A stretch of 64,000 bases of DNA from Ilex aquifolium (taxonomy: Eukaryota > Streptophyta > Magnoliopsida > Aquifoliales > Aquifoliaceae): assembly GCA_951799425.1 (NCBI GenBank), contig OX637395.1, forward strand, positions 1,891,001-1,955,000, given 5' to 3'. The notes beneath the pieces were generated by a model, which had not been told where the DNA came from, did not search any database, and was given only the letters and a program-made list of their open reading frames with translations. The position numbers were made by a program, and so were the translations under genes. Shown here piece by piece: positions 1 to 10,728 of this stretch (position 1 is the stretch's first letter; each line of letters opens with the position of its first letter).

Positions 1-1669
1 GGTGCCCGGCCTCACCACTTCTGTTATGAGGTAGGGTCCTTCCCAGTTCGGTCCCAGCTTTCCTTCTCGTGAATCCTTTGTGGCGATGATCATTTTCTTA
101 AGGACCAAGTCTCCTGGATGGAAGGAACGAGGCTTCACCCTCAAGTTGTAGTACTTTGCCATGAGACGCTTGTACTCCGCGTTGCGGACCACAACCATCT
201 CCCTTGCCTCCTCTATCAAGTCGAGGTTGATGCGGAGTCCCTCCTCATTGGTGACAGGGTCGTGGGTGTTGGACCCTTAGAGAATGCACCCCGATCTCCA
301 CAGGAATGACTGCCTCAGTTCCAAAGGCGAGAGAGAAGGAAGTTTCTCCAGTTGGAGTTCTTGGTGTGGTCCGATATGCCCATAATACGCCTGAGAGCTC
401 GTCGACCCAAATACCTTTTGCCTTTTCGAGCCTTGTCTTTAGGTTGCGTAGCACCATTCTTACCATGACCTCTGCCTGTCCATTTGCCTGCGGGTGCGCC
501 GGGCTGGAATGAGGTTGCTTTATTTGAAGGTCGGAGTAGAAGGAGCTCAGGAGCTTGTTGTCGAACTGCTTGGCGTTGTCGCTAACAATGGCGTGGGGTA
601 TCCCGAAAGCAACATACCAGGTTTTTTCAGATGAAATCTTTCACCTTTATGTCTATTATCTTTGCTAAGGGTTCTGTCTCCGCCTATTTAGTGAAGTAGT
701 CCACCGCTACTACCACGAACTTGCACTGTCCTCTACTGAGAGGTAGGGGCCCAGGATGTCGATGCTCCATTTGGAGAAGGGCCATGGACTTGTGACGACC
801 GTGAGCTCTTCTGGCAGTTGTCTAGGCACAATGGCGAAGCGCTGACACTTGTCGCACTTCTTGGCAAATTCTTGGGCGTCCCTCATCATACTAGGCCAAA
901 AATAGCCTTGTCTGAACGTCTTGTGGGTGAGGGAGCACCCTCCAGAATGATTCCCACAAATCCCCTCATGGATATCCCGCAGGGCATAGTCAGCTTCTTC
1001 AGGCGAAAGGCATCGCAATAACGGCAAGGAGTAGCCTTTTTTGGACAGAGTATCTTGTAAAATATTAAACTTGGAGGCTCTCATCTTGAGCTTCCTGGCT
1101 TCCAAAGGGTCATCAAGCAACACACCTTCCTGGAGGAATGCCTTTATTGGGGTCATCCAGTTTGCCTCGGCAGATGCACAGTTGACACTTGTAGCTTCCG
1201 CATCTAACTTGCTCGGTTCGAACTGGTAACCCATGAATGTTGGTCCTGGTGGAGATTCTGAGGACAAGGTGAGTCTGGCAAGCGCATCGGCTGCCATGTT
1301 CTCCTCCCTCGGGATGTGAGTGATTTGAAAGTTTTGGAACTTCGCGATCAAGGCTTTCACCATGGCAAGATAGTCCTGCATCCTGGCTCCCTTTGCTTCG
1401 AACTCGTCATTCACTTGGTTGACTATTAGCTGAGAGTCACTGTAAGTGATGAGGCGTTGGGCTTCCATTTCAATTGGCAACCTTAGGCCAGAGAGGAGGG
1501 CTTCATATTCTGTCTCATTGTTAGAGGCGATAAAGTGGAGCTTCACAACGTACTTGATGGGAGTGCCATCGGGGCTAATCAGGATTAGGCCAGTTCCACC
1601 TCCTTCATTGGTCGAGGAGCCATCCACATAAAGCTTCCAGTGTGGCGGAGATGAGAGTTTGGGGAGCAC
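1..1669 (-). pseudogene. E1 archaeal-type RNase H and integrase remnant
   Basis: A single open stretch (1669-710) carries the second RNase H: YVDGSSTNEGGGTGL, then NNETEYEALLSGL, then YSDSQLIVNQV and a closing ADALARL. It continues into the integrase HHCC zinc-binding region (IHEGICGNHSGG...KKCDKCQRFA). The catalytic core follows on the minus strand below about 735 (KFVVVAVDYFTK) but is broken by stops and frame changes (VDYFTK*AE; FI*KN). Pieces such as WVDELSGVLWAYRTTPRTP near 420-365 show that the core continues. The window edge cuts the C-terminal part. The preceding RNase H gives this element the double RNase H layout of Tat elements. Confidence 0.85.
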
Positions 1670-1731
1670 AGCGGGAGCCTGGGAGCCAGGTTGGGGTGGA
1701 AGGTCTCCAAGCTGGGCGTCTGGGTGCCAGG

Positions 1732-4110
1732 CTAGGCGCCAGACCTGGGTGCTAGGCTGTGTGCCAGGGTTGCCTGGTTGGGCGCCTGGATGGCTGGCTG
1801 GGCGCCAAGGGGCGCCTGGGCACTGGGCCCTGGAGCCTGGGCTCTTGGGTTGTCCAGTTTGGATGCCTGGGTGTTCACGCCGGGCGTTTGGGTGCCCTCA
1901 CTGGGCGTTTGATTGCTTTGTGTGTCTGGGCTCAATGTCTGAAGCGTGGAATGTTCATTAATTTTCTCTGCGGGTGTAAGCTCAGCAATAAAATCTACCA
2001 AAGCTTGTGCTTTGATGGCCACCCTTGGTTGGTACTTGATTTTGAACTCGCCTAGTTCCACTGCCCACTTGAGGAGTCTCACAGATACATCTGGTTTCCC
2101 CAAGACTTTCTTCAGAGGCTGGTCTGTGATCACCACCACGGTGTGACACTGGAAATAATGTCACAGACGCCTGGCTGCTGAGATTAGGGCGAGCGCTAGC
2201 TTCTCCAGTCCCAAGTATCTGATTTCTGCTCGTCGGTATGCTCTGCCCACATAATATATGGGTTTTTGCACTCCATCGTGGTTCCTTATAAGGACGGAGC
2301 TTACCGTCGACGGGAAGCAGAGAGGTACAAATATAATGTCTCGCCTGGTGCCGCATACGAGAGGAGTGGGGGTGTAGCCAGGTAGGCTTTAAGCTTTCAG
2401 AAGGCTTCTTCTGCCTCAGGTCCCCACTCGAAAGTTTTTCGGAGAATCTTGAAAAAAGGCAGACATTTGTCTGCAGACTTTGAAACAAACCTGTTGAGTG
2501 CTGCAATTCTCCCATTGAGTCGCTGGAGCTTCTTGGTTGAGGCGGGTGACTTCATATCGAGGATGACTTTGATCTTATCGGGGTTTGCCTCAATTCCCCT
2601 CTGATTGATCATAAAGCCTAGGAACTTTCCCGACCCTACGCCAAAGACACATTTCTCAGGGTTCAGCTTCATGTGGTATGACCTGAGAACGTTGAAAGTT
2701 TCTTGGAGGTGGTCGATGTGGTCTACTGCTGCTAGACTTTTCACCAGCATATCGTCACGTACACCTCCATCATTTTTTTGATCTGTGACTGGAACATCTT
2801 GTTCACCAGCCGTTGATAGGTTGCTCCTGCGTTCTTCAACCCGAATGGCATGACCCTGTAGCAGTAGGTCCCCATTGGAGTGATGATCGATGTATTCTCC
2901 TAGTCTGGGGGGTGCATGCTAATCTGGTTATACCCAGAATATACATCCAGAACGGTGAGCAATTCATGTCCTATTGTGGCGTCGATGAGGAGGTTGATTC
3001 GTGGCAGTGGGTAGCTATCTTTCGGGCACGCCTTGTTGAGCTCAGTAAAGTTGACGCAGAGACGCCACTTCCCATTAGCTTTAGTCACCATCACCATATT
3101 TGAGAGCCACTCAGGATAGGCTATTTCTCTGACCGCTCCGTTCTCTATCAACTTTCCCACCTCTTTTTCCATTGCTTGGGCCCTTTCAGTGGAGGCAACC
3201 CTTAGCTTTTGGAGAACAGACTTGTGGTGAGGGTCGACGTTGAGGCGGTGGGTGGTGACCTCAGGGTCGATGCCCTCCAGGTCCACATGTGACCATGCAA
3301 AAACGTCCATGTTACGCTTTAAAAAGTCTATAAGCTGGCGGACCAAGTCTTTAGAAAGGGAAGAGTCAATGTACACTATTCTGTCTGGATGCTCCTCCTC
3401 CAAGATTACTAGGGTGAGCTCCTCGACTGGTTCTCCTCTTTCTATAGTGGCGTCATCCCTTGGGTCGAGGACCTCCACTTGCAGTGCCTTTTGTGACTTT
3501 ATGGTCTTCATGGAGGAGACGTAGTACTCTTTGACAGCTACTTGGTCTCCTCGGACCTCTCCGACTCCGTTTGGGGTTGGAAAGCAGAGAATGAGGTGGT
3601 AGGTAGAGGGCACCGCTCTTAGAGTGTTGAGAGAAGGTCGCCCTAGAATGATGTTGTACGCTGAAGGGCAATCTATCACCAGGAAGTTGACCATGATCGT
3701 GGAGCTTCAGGGCACTGCGCCGGTAGTGACTAGTAAGGTGATGGACCCTAGGGGATACACCTTTTCCCCGGAGAACCCAATGAGGGGCGACCTGATAGGC
3801 TGCAGCCTCTCCCTGCCCAAGTTGAGCTTGTCATAAGCCTTTGCGAACAAGATATCCGTAGAGCTGCCGCTGTCCACGAGAATTCTCCGCACTTGAAAGT
3901 TGGCGACGGTCATGGTGAGCACCAGAGGGTCATCATGGGGGTGCTGGATTCCTTCCAGGTCCTTGTCTGAGAAGGATATGACCTCGTTGTTGCCATACTT
4001 GGGCGCTTTAGATGGGCGCAATTCGTCGGGGTGCCTAGCTTTCCTGGCATGAGCCTTCATAGCGGAGATAGATTCTCCTCCCCCTACAAGCCCTCCGAAA
4101 ATGATGTGAA
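1732..4110 (-). pseudogene. Degenerate pol of E1: protease, reverse transcriptase, RNase H
   Basis: The aspartic protease motif LVDSGSSTDILF lies near 3880-3845, followed by FLVIDCPSAYNIILGRPSLNTL. Reverse transcriptase runs from about 3240 (KLIENGAVREIAYPEWLSNMV..., WRLCVNFTELNKACPKDSYPLPRI) through YCYRVMPFGLKNAGATYQRL to about 2400. At 2751-2763 the catalytic YVDD segment has lost one base, which throws the frame. RNase H follows (TDQPLKKVLGKPDVSVRLLKW) to about 2000. The tail at 1732-1930 is a low-complexity Ala/Gln/Pro spacer, much longer than the spacer in E2. Stops and frameshifts make it inactive. Confidence 0.88.
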
Positions 4111-4149
4111 TTTCTCCGATGGGTTGTTGGTGTTCCTGATTACGAGGTG

Positions 4150-5572
4150 GCGCTGTCGCTTGTCCTCTACCGGCAACATATTGGCGTAGGTGACCCCGTT
4201 GGATGAGCTCCTTAATCTGTCTTTTGAGGTCATAGCATTCGTCGGTGTCGTGGCCATGGTCGCGATGGAAGTGACAATATTTGTTTGGGTTCCTACGATT
4301 TGGGGGAGACTTCATTCTCCCTGGCCACTTTACTGCGGGGTCATCCTGAATCTATAATAGGATGTGCACGACAGAGGCATTGAGGGGAGTGAAGGCTTGT
4401 CGATCTCTCTAGGGAGCAGGACCGAGCTGGTCTTTGGTAGGTATCCTTTCTGTCCTGCTACGCTTGTTGCTACTTTCCTTCTTGTCGTCCCTGTCTCTTT
4501 CCTTCCTTTTCTCCCTGGTTCTAGAGGACTCCCCTCGTTTGGCCCTTGTAATGTCCTCAGCATTCATGTATTTCTCGGCCTTCGCCAGCAGCTCTGGCAT
4601 GCCTTTTGGTGGGCGCTTCATCACCGATAAAAGAAAGCTCGATGATCGGAGGCCTCCCAGGAAGGCGGTCATGCTAACCTTTTCATCGAGCTCTTCGACT
4701 TGAAGGACCTCCTCGTTAAAACGAGTGACGTAGCTTCTCAAGCTCTCATCTCTGTCCTGCTTTATGCTTAGCAGGTGTGTGGCAGGCTTCTGGGGGCGGC
4801 GTCCTCCAATAAAGTGTGACACGACCTGCTCAGCAAATGAGCCAAGGGAGGCGGGGGAAATATTGGCGAACCACTATCGAGCGGATCCCTTTAGGGTGGT
4901 TGGGAACGCTCGGCACATGATTTCGTCGGGGACGTTGTGCAGCTGCATCAAGGTCTTAAAGGTTTCGAGGTGGTCCAGTGGATTCTTCGTACCGTCAAAG
5001 GTTTCGACGGATGACATCTTAAATTTTTTAGGAAATGGATAGTTAGCCACATCAGGTTTGAAAGGTGTGTCGGTTCGACTTACGAGGTAGTCCACTATTT
5101 CGGGTCCCTGTGCCTTCATGGCATTGAAGACGTCACCCAATTGATTCTACACCTCCTTAATTTTTTCGTCTCAATGATTGGGAGGAGGTCCTCTGGAATT
5201 ATCACGGAAATGACTCCCATGTTCCATACTTTGGTTTTCACCCTCATCCTCTTGGAAAGAAGGGTCTCCACCATGGGGAGCAGGAGTAGGAGCAGGAGCA
5301 GGGGCTGGAGGAGGAGGTCCCTCATGGTGGGCCCCCCTGTGTGGGGCGTCCAAGGGAACTCCCAAGGGTGGGGCGCCTAGAGGGGGAGCTCCCCTGGCTT
5401 GAAGTCCGAGCTGTGCTCCTCCTTGTTGCCCGAGCATCAATTACAGAATCTGCTGGTTCTGGGCTATAAGTTGCTGCATTGTGTCTAGCATCTACTGTGC
5501 ATTAGGGGCGGGATTGGCAGGTGGAGGAACAACCTCCTCCTCTCGTACTGGATTATCTTCAGGGGGATTCAT
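4150..5572 (-). pseudogene. Degenerate gag of E1
   Basis: The start is the ATG at 5572 (MNPPEDNPVREEE...). A proline-rich stretch follows, then the retrotransposon gag domain (about 5140-4410; segments such as ETFDGTKNPLDHLETFK and the FIGGRRPQKPATHLLSIKQ region), a basic KERDRDDKKESSNKR stretch, and a zinc-knuckle-like segment (YCHFHRDHGHDTDEC, about 4275-4230). In the family this protein packages the RNA in the virus-like particle. In-frame stops occur after QNQQIL, after PPNH, before NQLGDVF and in SAR*WF, and a frameshift lies near 4330-4410. The first two stops lie at the same places as stops in E2. Confidence 0.85.
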
Positions 5573-5640
5573 CGATATCGATCTGATGGTGATTGCCTTT
5601 GATTCAGCAAAGAAAGTGTTTATGTGAGAATTTTGTCGTT

Positions 5641-5659
5641 CTCACAGACGGCGCCAAAC
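5641..5659 (-). other. Primer binding site of E1
   Basis: Immediately inside the LTR the minus strand reads TTTGGCGCCGTCTGTGAG. TGGCGCC at this position is the usual start of a tRNA-complementary primer binding site in Tat/Athila-type gypsy elements. The matching site in E2 has mutated to TTTGACGTCGTCTGTGGG. Confidence 0.65.
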
Positions 5660-6259
5660 TGATGATGCACAAAATTGGTTTGCACACCACCTGTCAATTA
5701 AACAATATAAAATGCAGTAAAGTAGAGGGCGAGAGAAGACAATGTTTATAGTGGTTCGGTCAAGGTGACCTACGTCCACTTGGAATGGCAAGGGTTGTCG
5801 GGATTTTATTAACTCCGGTGTGGAGAGAGAGTCGAGAATTACAATCTTAGAGAGGGAGGGGAGATTTGTCTGAATCAGTGTCTTGCCCTCCAAGTGTTGG
5901 TGGGGCTTACATTTTATAGTAGTCGCCTCATAATAGGTATTAATCAAATAGCTATTCAGGCGGTCTCAACAGATTGGGGAGACTAAAATAGTAAGTGAAT
6001 GGCTCGGCGACCCCTCCTTTCCTCACCTCAACGGGCAACGGAGTTAAGGTGCACTCCAAAGGCCTCGGTCAATGGATGAGGGAAAGTTGACTTTCTCCAA
6101 GCGGCGAGGGTAAGACTCTTGGATGCTCCCTTGGTGGTGTAGCTCCCTAATGGGCTTGACTGGCTTGGACCTCATAGGGATTGCTTGGTCTTCTATAAAC
6201 TTGGGCTCTTAAATAAATTTGGGCTTTCCACATGGATTGGGCCATTTGGGCCTAGCCCA
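5660..6259 (-). repeat. 5' LTR of E1
   Basis: The inner edge is clear: the minus strand reads ...GCATCATCA and then the primer binding site GTTTGGCGCCGTCTGTGAG. The outer edge is inferred from the TG start at 6259 and from the sequence beyond about 6264 matching an LTR-free copy of the flank at 39858. The length is about 600 bp. The target duplication cannot be checked because the other LTR is outside the window. Confidence 0.7.
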
Positions 6260-6263
6260 TCTC

Positions 6264-7920
6264 TTGTTCCTCAAAAGACGTATTCTAAACCCGCTCAAAT
6301 TACGATGATCAATATTCGAGCTCGACAAAATAATTGACATAAACCTGAACACCCGATAGCTAAAAAATAAACTTAGGCTCCGTAACCAGCCCCTAACTCC
6401 GTGTCTGTCTCTAACGAAACTGAACTCCTCAACCTCCAAGGAGGTTGAGGTGATAGCATGGACTAATATTCTGCACCTTGAAAGATGCTTCAATTATTAA
6501 TTTACACCCCCAATGTTATGAATTGGTAACAATGTAAACCTCACACAGATTGTCATTCTATTTTTTCGTCATAAATTGAAACACACGAATTACAAGTGCT
6601 TCGAACATGAACTTACATATAAATTCACATACTGTTGGCGCCTCGTGTGAGTTGCACATGATAAAATTAATCTCTATCTGATTAATAAAACCTTATTTTC
6701 GATACACAAAACAGTGTCAAATTAATCGCAAATGAAAATCTGCAGCGGTGGACATACCTCATCCTTATGTCCGAAGTACTTGCACCACACATGCTTTAAT
6801 TTATGATAAAAAAAATAAACGATAATCTAAATCAAATCCACATTAATACAAATTCATAACATTGAGTATATAAATTAAAATTTTTAATGCTTAAAGATGT
6901 AATTTAAAAATAGAAGTATCTTTCCGGGTGTAAAGTGAAATTAGCCCATAATAATATTATGGAGAAGCAATGGTTAATCATGTCTCCATGGGCTTTGCCT
7001 AGTTTTGTGCAGTTATTAAGGGAGAGGCTGTGGAGCTCCATGTGGAACTCAAGCAAGCCCACGAGCCACTTGTGATAAGAAAGAAACAATAGTAAAACCC
7101 ATTTTCGGCTTCAAAGTGACTTTAACGGCAACAAATAATTTAATTAAAGTATGTACAGAGATTGAAGGGAAGCGTGGGGTTTTTACTTTTACAATTGTAA
7201 CCGCAAGTGATTATGTCATAGAAGCTTTGACTAGGAAGGTGTTTCCACGGGAAAAGAAGCAAGAATTAAAGTGAAAAGCCCCAAGTCATAATACACCCAC
7301 CCCCCCGGCGCGGGGCACGCCCCAACACACCTTTTTTGGATCAATAGTAACTAATCTCCTTCCCCGTCCAACAAGTTGTAATGCCCTTGAGGCTTGACTT
7401 TCTTCAATAAACAAATGTCATTTTCCTGAGGCTACGTGTAAACAATAAATATCTATAATAGTAAAATAGAAGGTAATCTAAAATTCTTTCTTGGGTTGAA
7501 AAAACGCTAACAATCCAAATCGTTTAAACCTAATGGCTTTAATTATTCATTACATTTTTAACTTTTTTAACCAAGGTAACTCTTTCTATTTTCCACAAAT
7601 TCACCCTAGTCATTCTACATGTAAGGTAGACGACAGCTACAAGGTCGACTGCTCTTCGTTCTCATAGATAAGCATCTCATAGAAAAAGTTGTTTCAAAAC
7701 CCACCTCTTTTCCACATTCCGCAGTCAAAACCATCTCTCACGTTCAAGTCTTCCATCTGCAAAGTCAAATTGAAGTATTGGCCAAGTTAGGTCCATCTAG
7801 ATAACTATCCACAACGACAGATAATGAAACAGACTTCAGCAAAATTTGCATTGACTCTAATGCCAGCGTAAATACCACGTAATACTATGCAGGATGGGCA
7901 AAAATTCATATTAAACAAGA
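6264..7920. repeat. Flanking duplication block, left copy
   Basis: This 1.65-kb stretch, with no gene that I recognise, recurs in the same orientation at 39858-42831. Both start with TTGTTCCTCA(A/G)AAGACG and run in parallel to AAACAAGATAT. By eye they are about 90% alike. The right copy is longer because a hAT element sits in it at 41021-42194. The left copy starts exactly where the E1 LTR ends and stops where the gene A unit begins. Most likely it is a product of tandem duplication of the gene cluster; a dispersed repeat is the alternative. Confidence 0.75.
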
Positions 7921-8509
7921 TATCTTATTCTCGTGAATATCTTATTCTCGGCGTGAACGACTTGTCTTTGACTAGATCAAGGAGGAAATTAATTAAGGTG
8001 TGCGTAAATTGGTCTGGACAATCCTGACTATTAAACAAAAAAAGAAGATAACACCGTCACTTCTCCCCAATGAGTCCCAAGGTATTATTTTTTTACTAAT
8101 CGGTAGGTCATGAGTCGCCATGTTGATGTCATCAGTTATTGAATATTGAATATGGATCAACCTATAACAAGAGACAAACATTCAAAGCAATGGTTGAGGG
8201 GTGATTGTCAACATAATAAAAGAAGAATATGAAAAATGGAGACGAGTTTTAATAAGCCTTTGAATGGAGCATTTTGCATAAACAACGTCGTAAGTCTTAC
8301 CAAATCAGAATTATATAAGGATGTTGATATCAATTATGACTCGCAGTTCAAATGTGTCAGCAAGTCCTGCATTATGATTCCAACAGAGCGATATTTTATA
8401 ATCTTCCTCTATTTGCCAATTGAAAAGTGGAAATCAATTCTATTGGAGAATTCTGGAATCTTACTAGAATGATGAAGAGGTTCAAAAATTTCAATTAACG
8501 ATATATTAT

Positions 8510-8672
8510 ACTCCCTCGAGCTCAACGGCTGACCATCGTGATTTGAACTGAGTTAGAGGATGTCCCTAAAGGAATAATAGTGGCTAACCCTTAGAGAGTG
8601 TAGGAATGGGTTGAACCTAAGACCTTTGAATTATCGAAGACTAGGTTCAACTACTAAACCACCCCTAAAAAA
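8510..8672 (-). mobile_element. tRNA-derived SINE-like remnant, 3' flank of gene A
   Basis: On the minus strand the head reads GGGGTGGTTTAGTAGTTGAAC, an A-box-like pattern, and about 45 bp later AGGTTCAACCC, a B-box-like pattern. That is the layout of a tRNA-related Pol III promoter. The other end reads GAGGGAGTAT on the minus strand. The same element is present in unit B at 25086-25243, so it inserted before the A/B duplication. The edges are approximate and I did not find a clear target duplication. Confidence 0.5.
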
Positions 8673-9458
8673 GGCATCAACTAGAGCAGCTTCAAGAGAG
8701 GATATTTTTTCTTAGTTCCTTTGTTTTTAATATTTTTTGAACTTGTTTATGTACTTTTTTCATTATTGTTTTTACTTGTATACTAGAGGTCATACACACA
8801 CGGCATCCGTGTGTAGATAGACAAAAAGAGTAAGAAGTGAAAGAGGAAAGAAATTAGAATAGATAAATTTAGTTGGTTAAATGTCGTTAGATAAAGAATT
8901 TTAAGTGGTTGTAAGTGGTCATCAAGAACATAGATGGATAAGCGAAATATTTTAAGAGGAGACAATTAAATATAATGATAGAGGAAATTATGGGTGGTTA
9001 CTATAGATAATCTATAGTTATATAGTCATTTTTTGGGTGCATGTAACCAGCTCTCACCTATGAGAGAGTTTGAGAGACGAGTGATATATATAATTTTTTT
9101 CTTTTCAAAAGATTAATTCTCAAACTTGAATCTACAACTCATCCTTAGGTCTGATTTGGTCAATGCTAAAGTTAACCCGAGGAATAAAAGGCGATATATT
9201 TACATTGTTTTTACAAAAAAATAAAAATAATATTCAAATTGTATGAATAATAAATCACTTTTGTCCAATATTCATAGAGAGGGAGAGGGAAACAAATGTA
9301 GTTCTCTGGGGCTAAATTTTTTTTAACTTGAAGCACATGCCAAAATAGACCACGAGAAGAATCAAATATATGCAATTTTACTGTACACACTGAAAGTTAT
9401 AACACCTAAACCCGTGACACTTAGGTTACAGAAATGGCACACAAAAAAAAGTTGCTGA

Positions 9459-10675
9459 TCATAATTGAAAGCCGCTAAAATTCCCACTTGCTTCCCACAT
9501 TTTCACTTTCTCTGTTAGATTTGCTTTTCTGTCTAGAAAATCTCTAAGATCAGAATCATTATAAGGAGGAGGCATGGTGCAAGGTCTTTTATTGGAAGGA
9601 CTCTTCACCATGGATTCTATCATGAACTCCCTATCTAACCCTTTGGCATTGCAGGCCATTGTCTCTGAGCAGACTTCAACAGCTCCTGGAGGTACAGTGG
9701 GTTTATACTTCAATAGCTTTGCATATTCATTCAGCAAGTGGAACATGTAGTCATATACATACTCCATCTTTAGCTCCTCCTCAATGAATTTGCTCCCTTT
9801 CTTTCCAATCTCTTGTGCCTGAATCACCATTGAGTTGAAGAGAGAGAGAATTAAGTAGAACACACATGATTTAACACGCACATACATGAAGTTGACAATT
9901 TTCAACACGATATGTTTATTTTGTACAAAACTAATAGGTTAAGGTAAAAAATTTTGATGGTTAACCCCAAAATGGCATTGTCCAAAGATGAATAAGATCA
10001 AGTCAGATTAATTTCAAACACAGAATTCATTTTTGCCATGACAGATGTGTGTAATTAGTGTTGTTTGAAGGAAATGCCTGATTTTTTTTTTTTTTCTCAT
10101 TTCTTGATAGAGTATCTCACAAATCCTTGGGGAATTAAATGATTTTTTTTTCTTTATTTTGCTAGCATAGATATCAAGTGAACTTTTGGTTTATGAAAGT
10201 TTAGTGGATGGTAGGAGTAATTGAGCAATATTTAGGGTTCACGGGTTTTGCATATTGACTGGCACACGACACCAATATCTAAATGTTTAATTATATAAGT
10301 TGGATTAAGATAATCTTATACTCAACACGAACTCAAAATAACATGACACAAGTCGATTGTCACACTTGCATACATACAAACATATATAGATGCATGTTAG
10401 AGACAGACAAATCACCTTTTCTGGATGGGTGTTTCCCCAGTCAACTGCAAATTTAACTGACTGGCACTTGTCATTCTGGCTTATTGGCCAGTAGTGGACC
10501 ATAGGTAGCAAACTTCTTGTGAAGAAATCATAGTAATGAGAATTTAAGAGCAGAGTCATAGAATCACAAGCAAGAATATACTTTTCGCTCACAGACCATG
10601 CAACTCCTTCTACATAGATCTTGTATCTGCATGAATTGAGCCAAAAAAACTAAACAATGATGAAGAGGAAGGAGA

Positions 10676-10728
<53 letters not shown>

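Larger units (their letters stand above)
1..6259 (-). mobile_element. Ty3/gypsy Tat-lineage LTR retrotransposon E1, 5' part, truncated by window edge
   Basis: On the minus strand the order is LTR (6259-5660), primer binding site, gag, protease, reverse transcriptase, RNase H, a second archaeal-type RNase H and integrase. The window ends inside integrase, so the 3' part and 3' LTR are missing from view. Having a second RNase H just before integrase is known from the Tat lineage of plant Ty3/gypsy elements, which supports that placement. Many stops and frameshifts break the polyprotein, so the copy cannot encode working proteins. It shares clear protein similarity along its length with E2 at 15075-24035, but the LTRs differ strongly, so the two are related families or subfamilies and not recent sisters. 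Confidence 0.9.

Noticed and set aside
1659..2055. Plus-strand Gly/Trp/Pro-rich open stretches resembling a low-complexity secreted protein
   Set aside because: They arise from the repeated linker region of E1 read on the wrong strand.
2813..3836. Plus-strand open stretches across E1 pol
   Set aside because: They are shadows of the minus-strand protease and reverse transcriptase, which carry all recognisable motifs.
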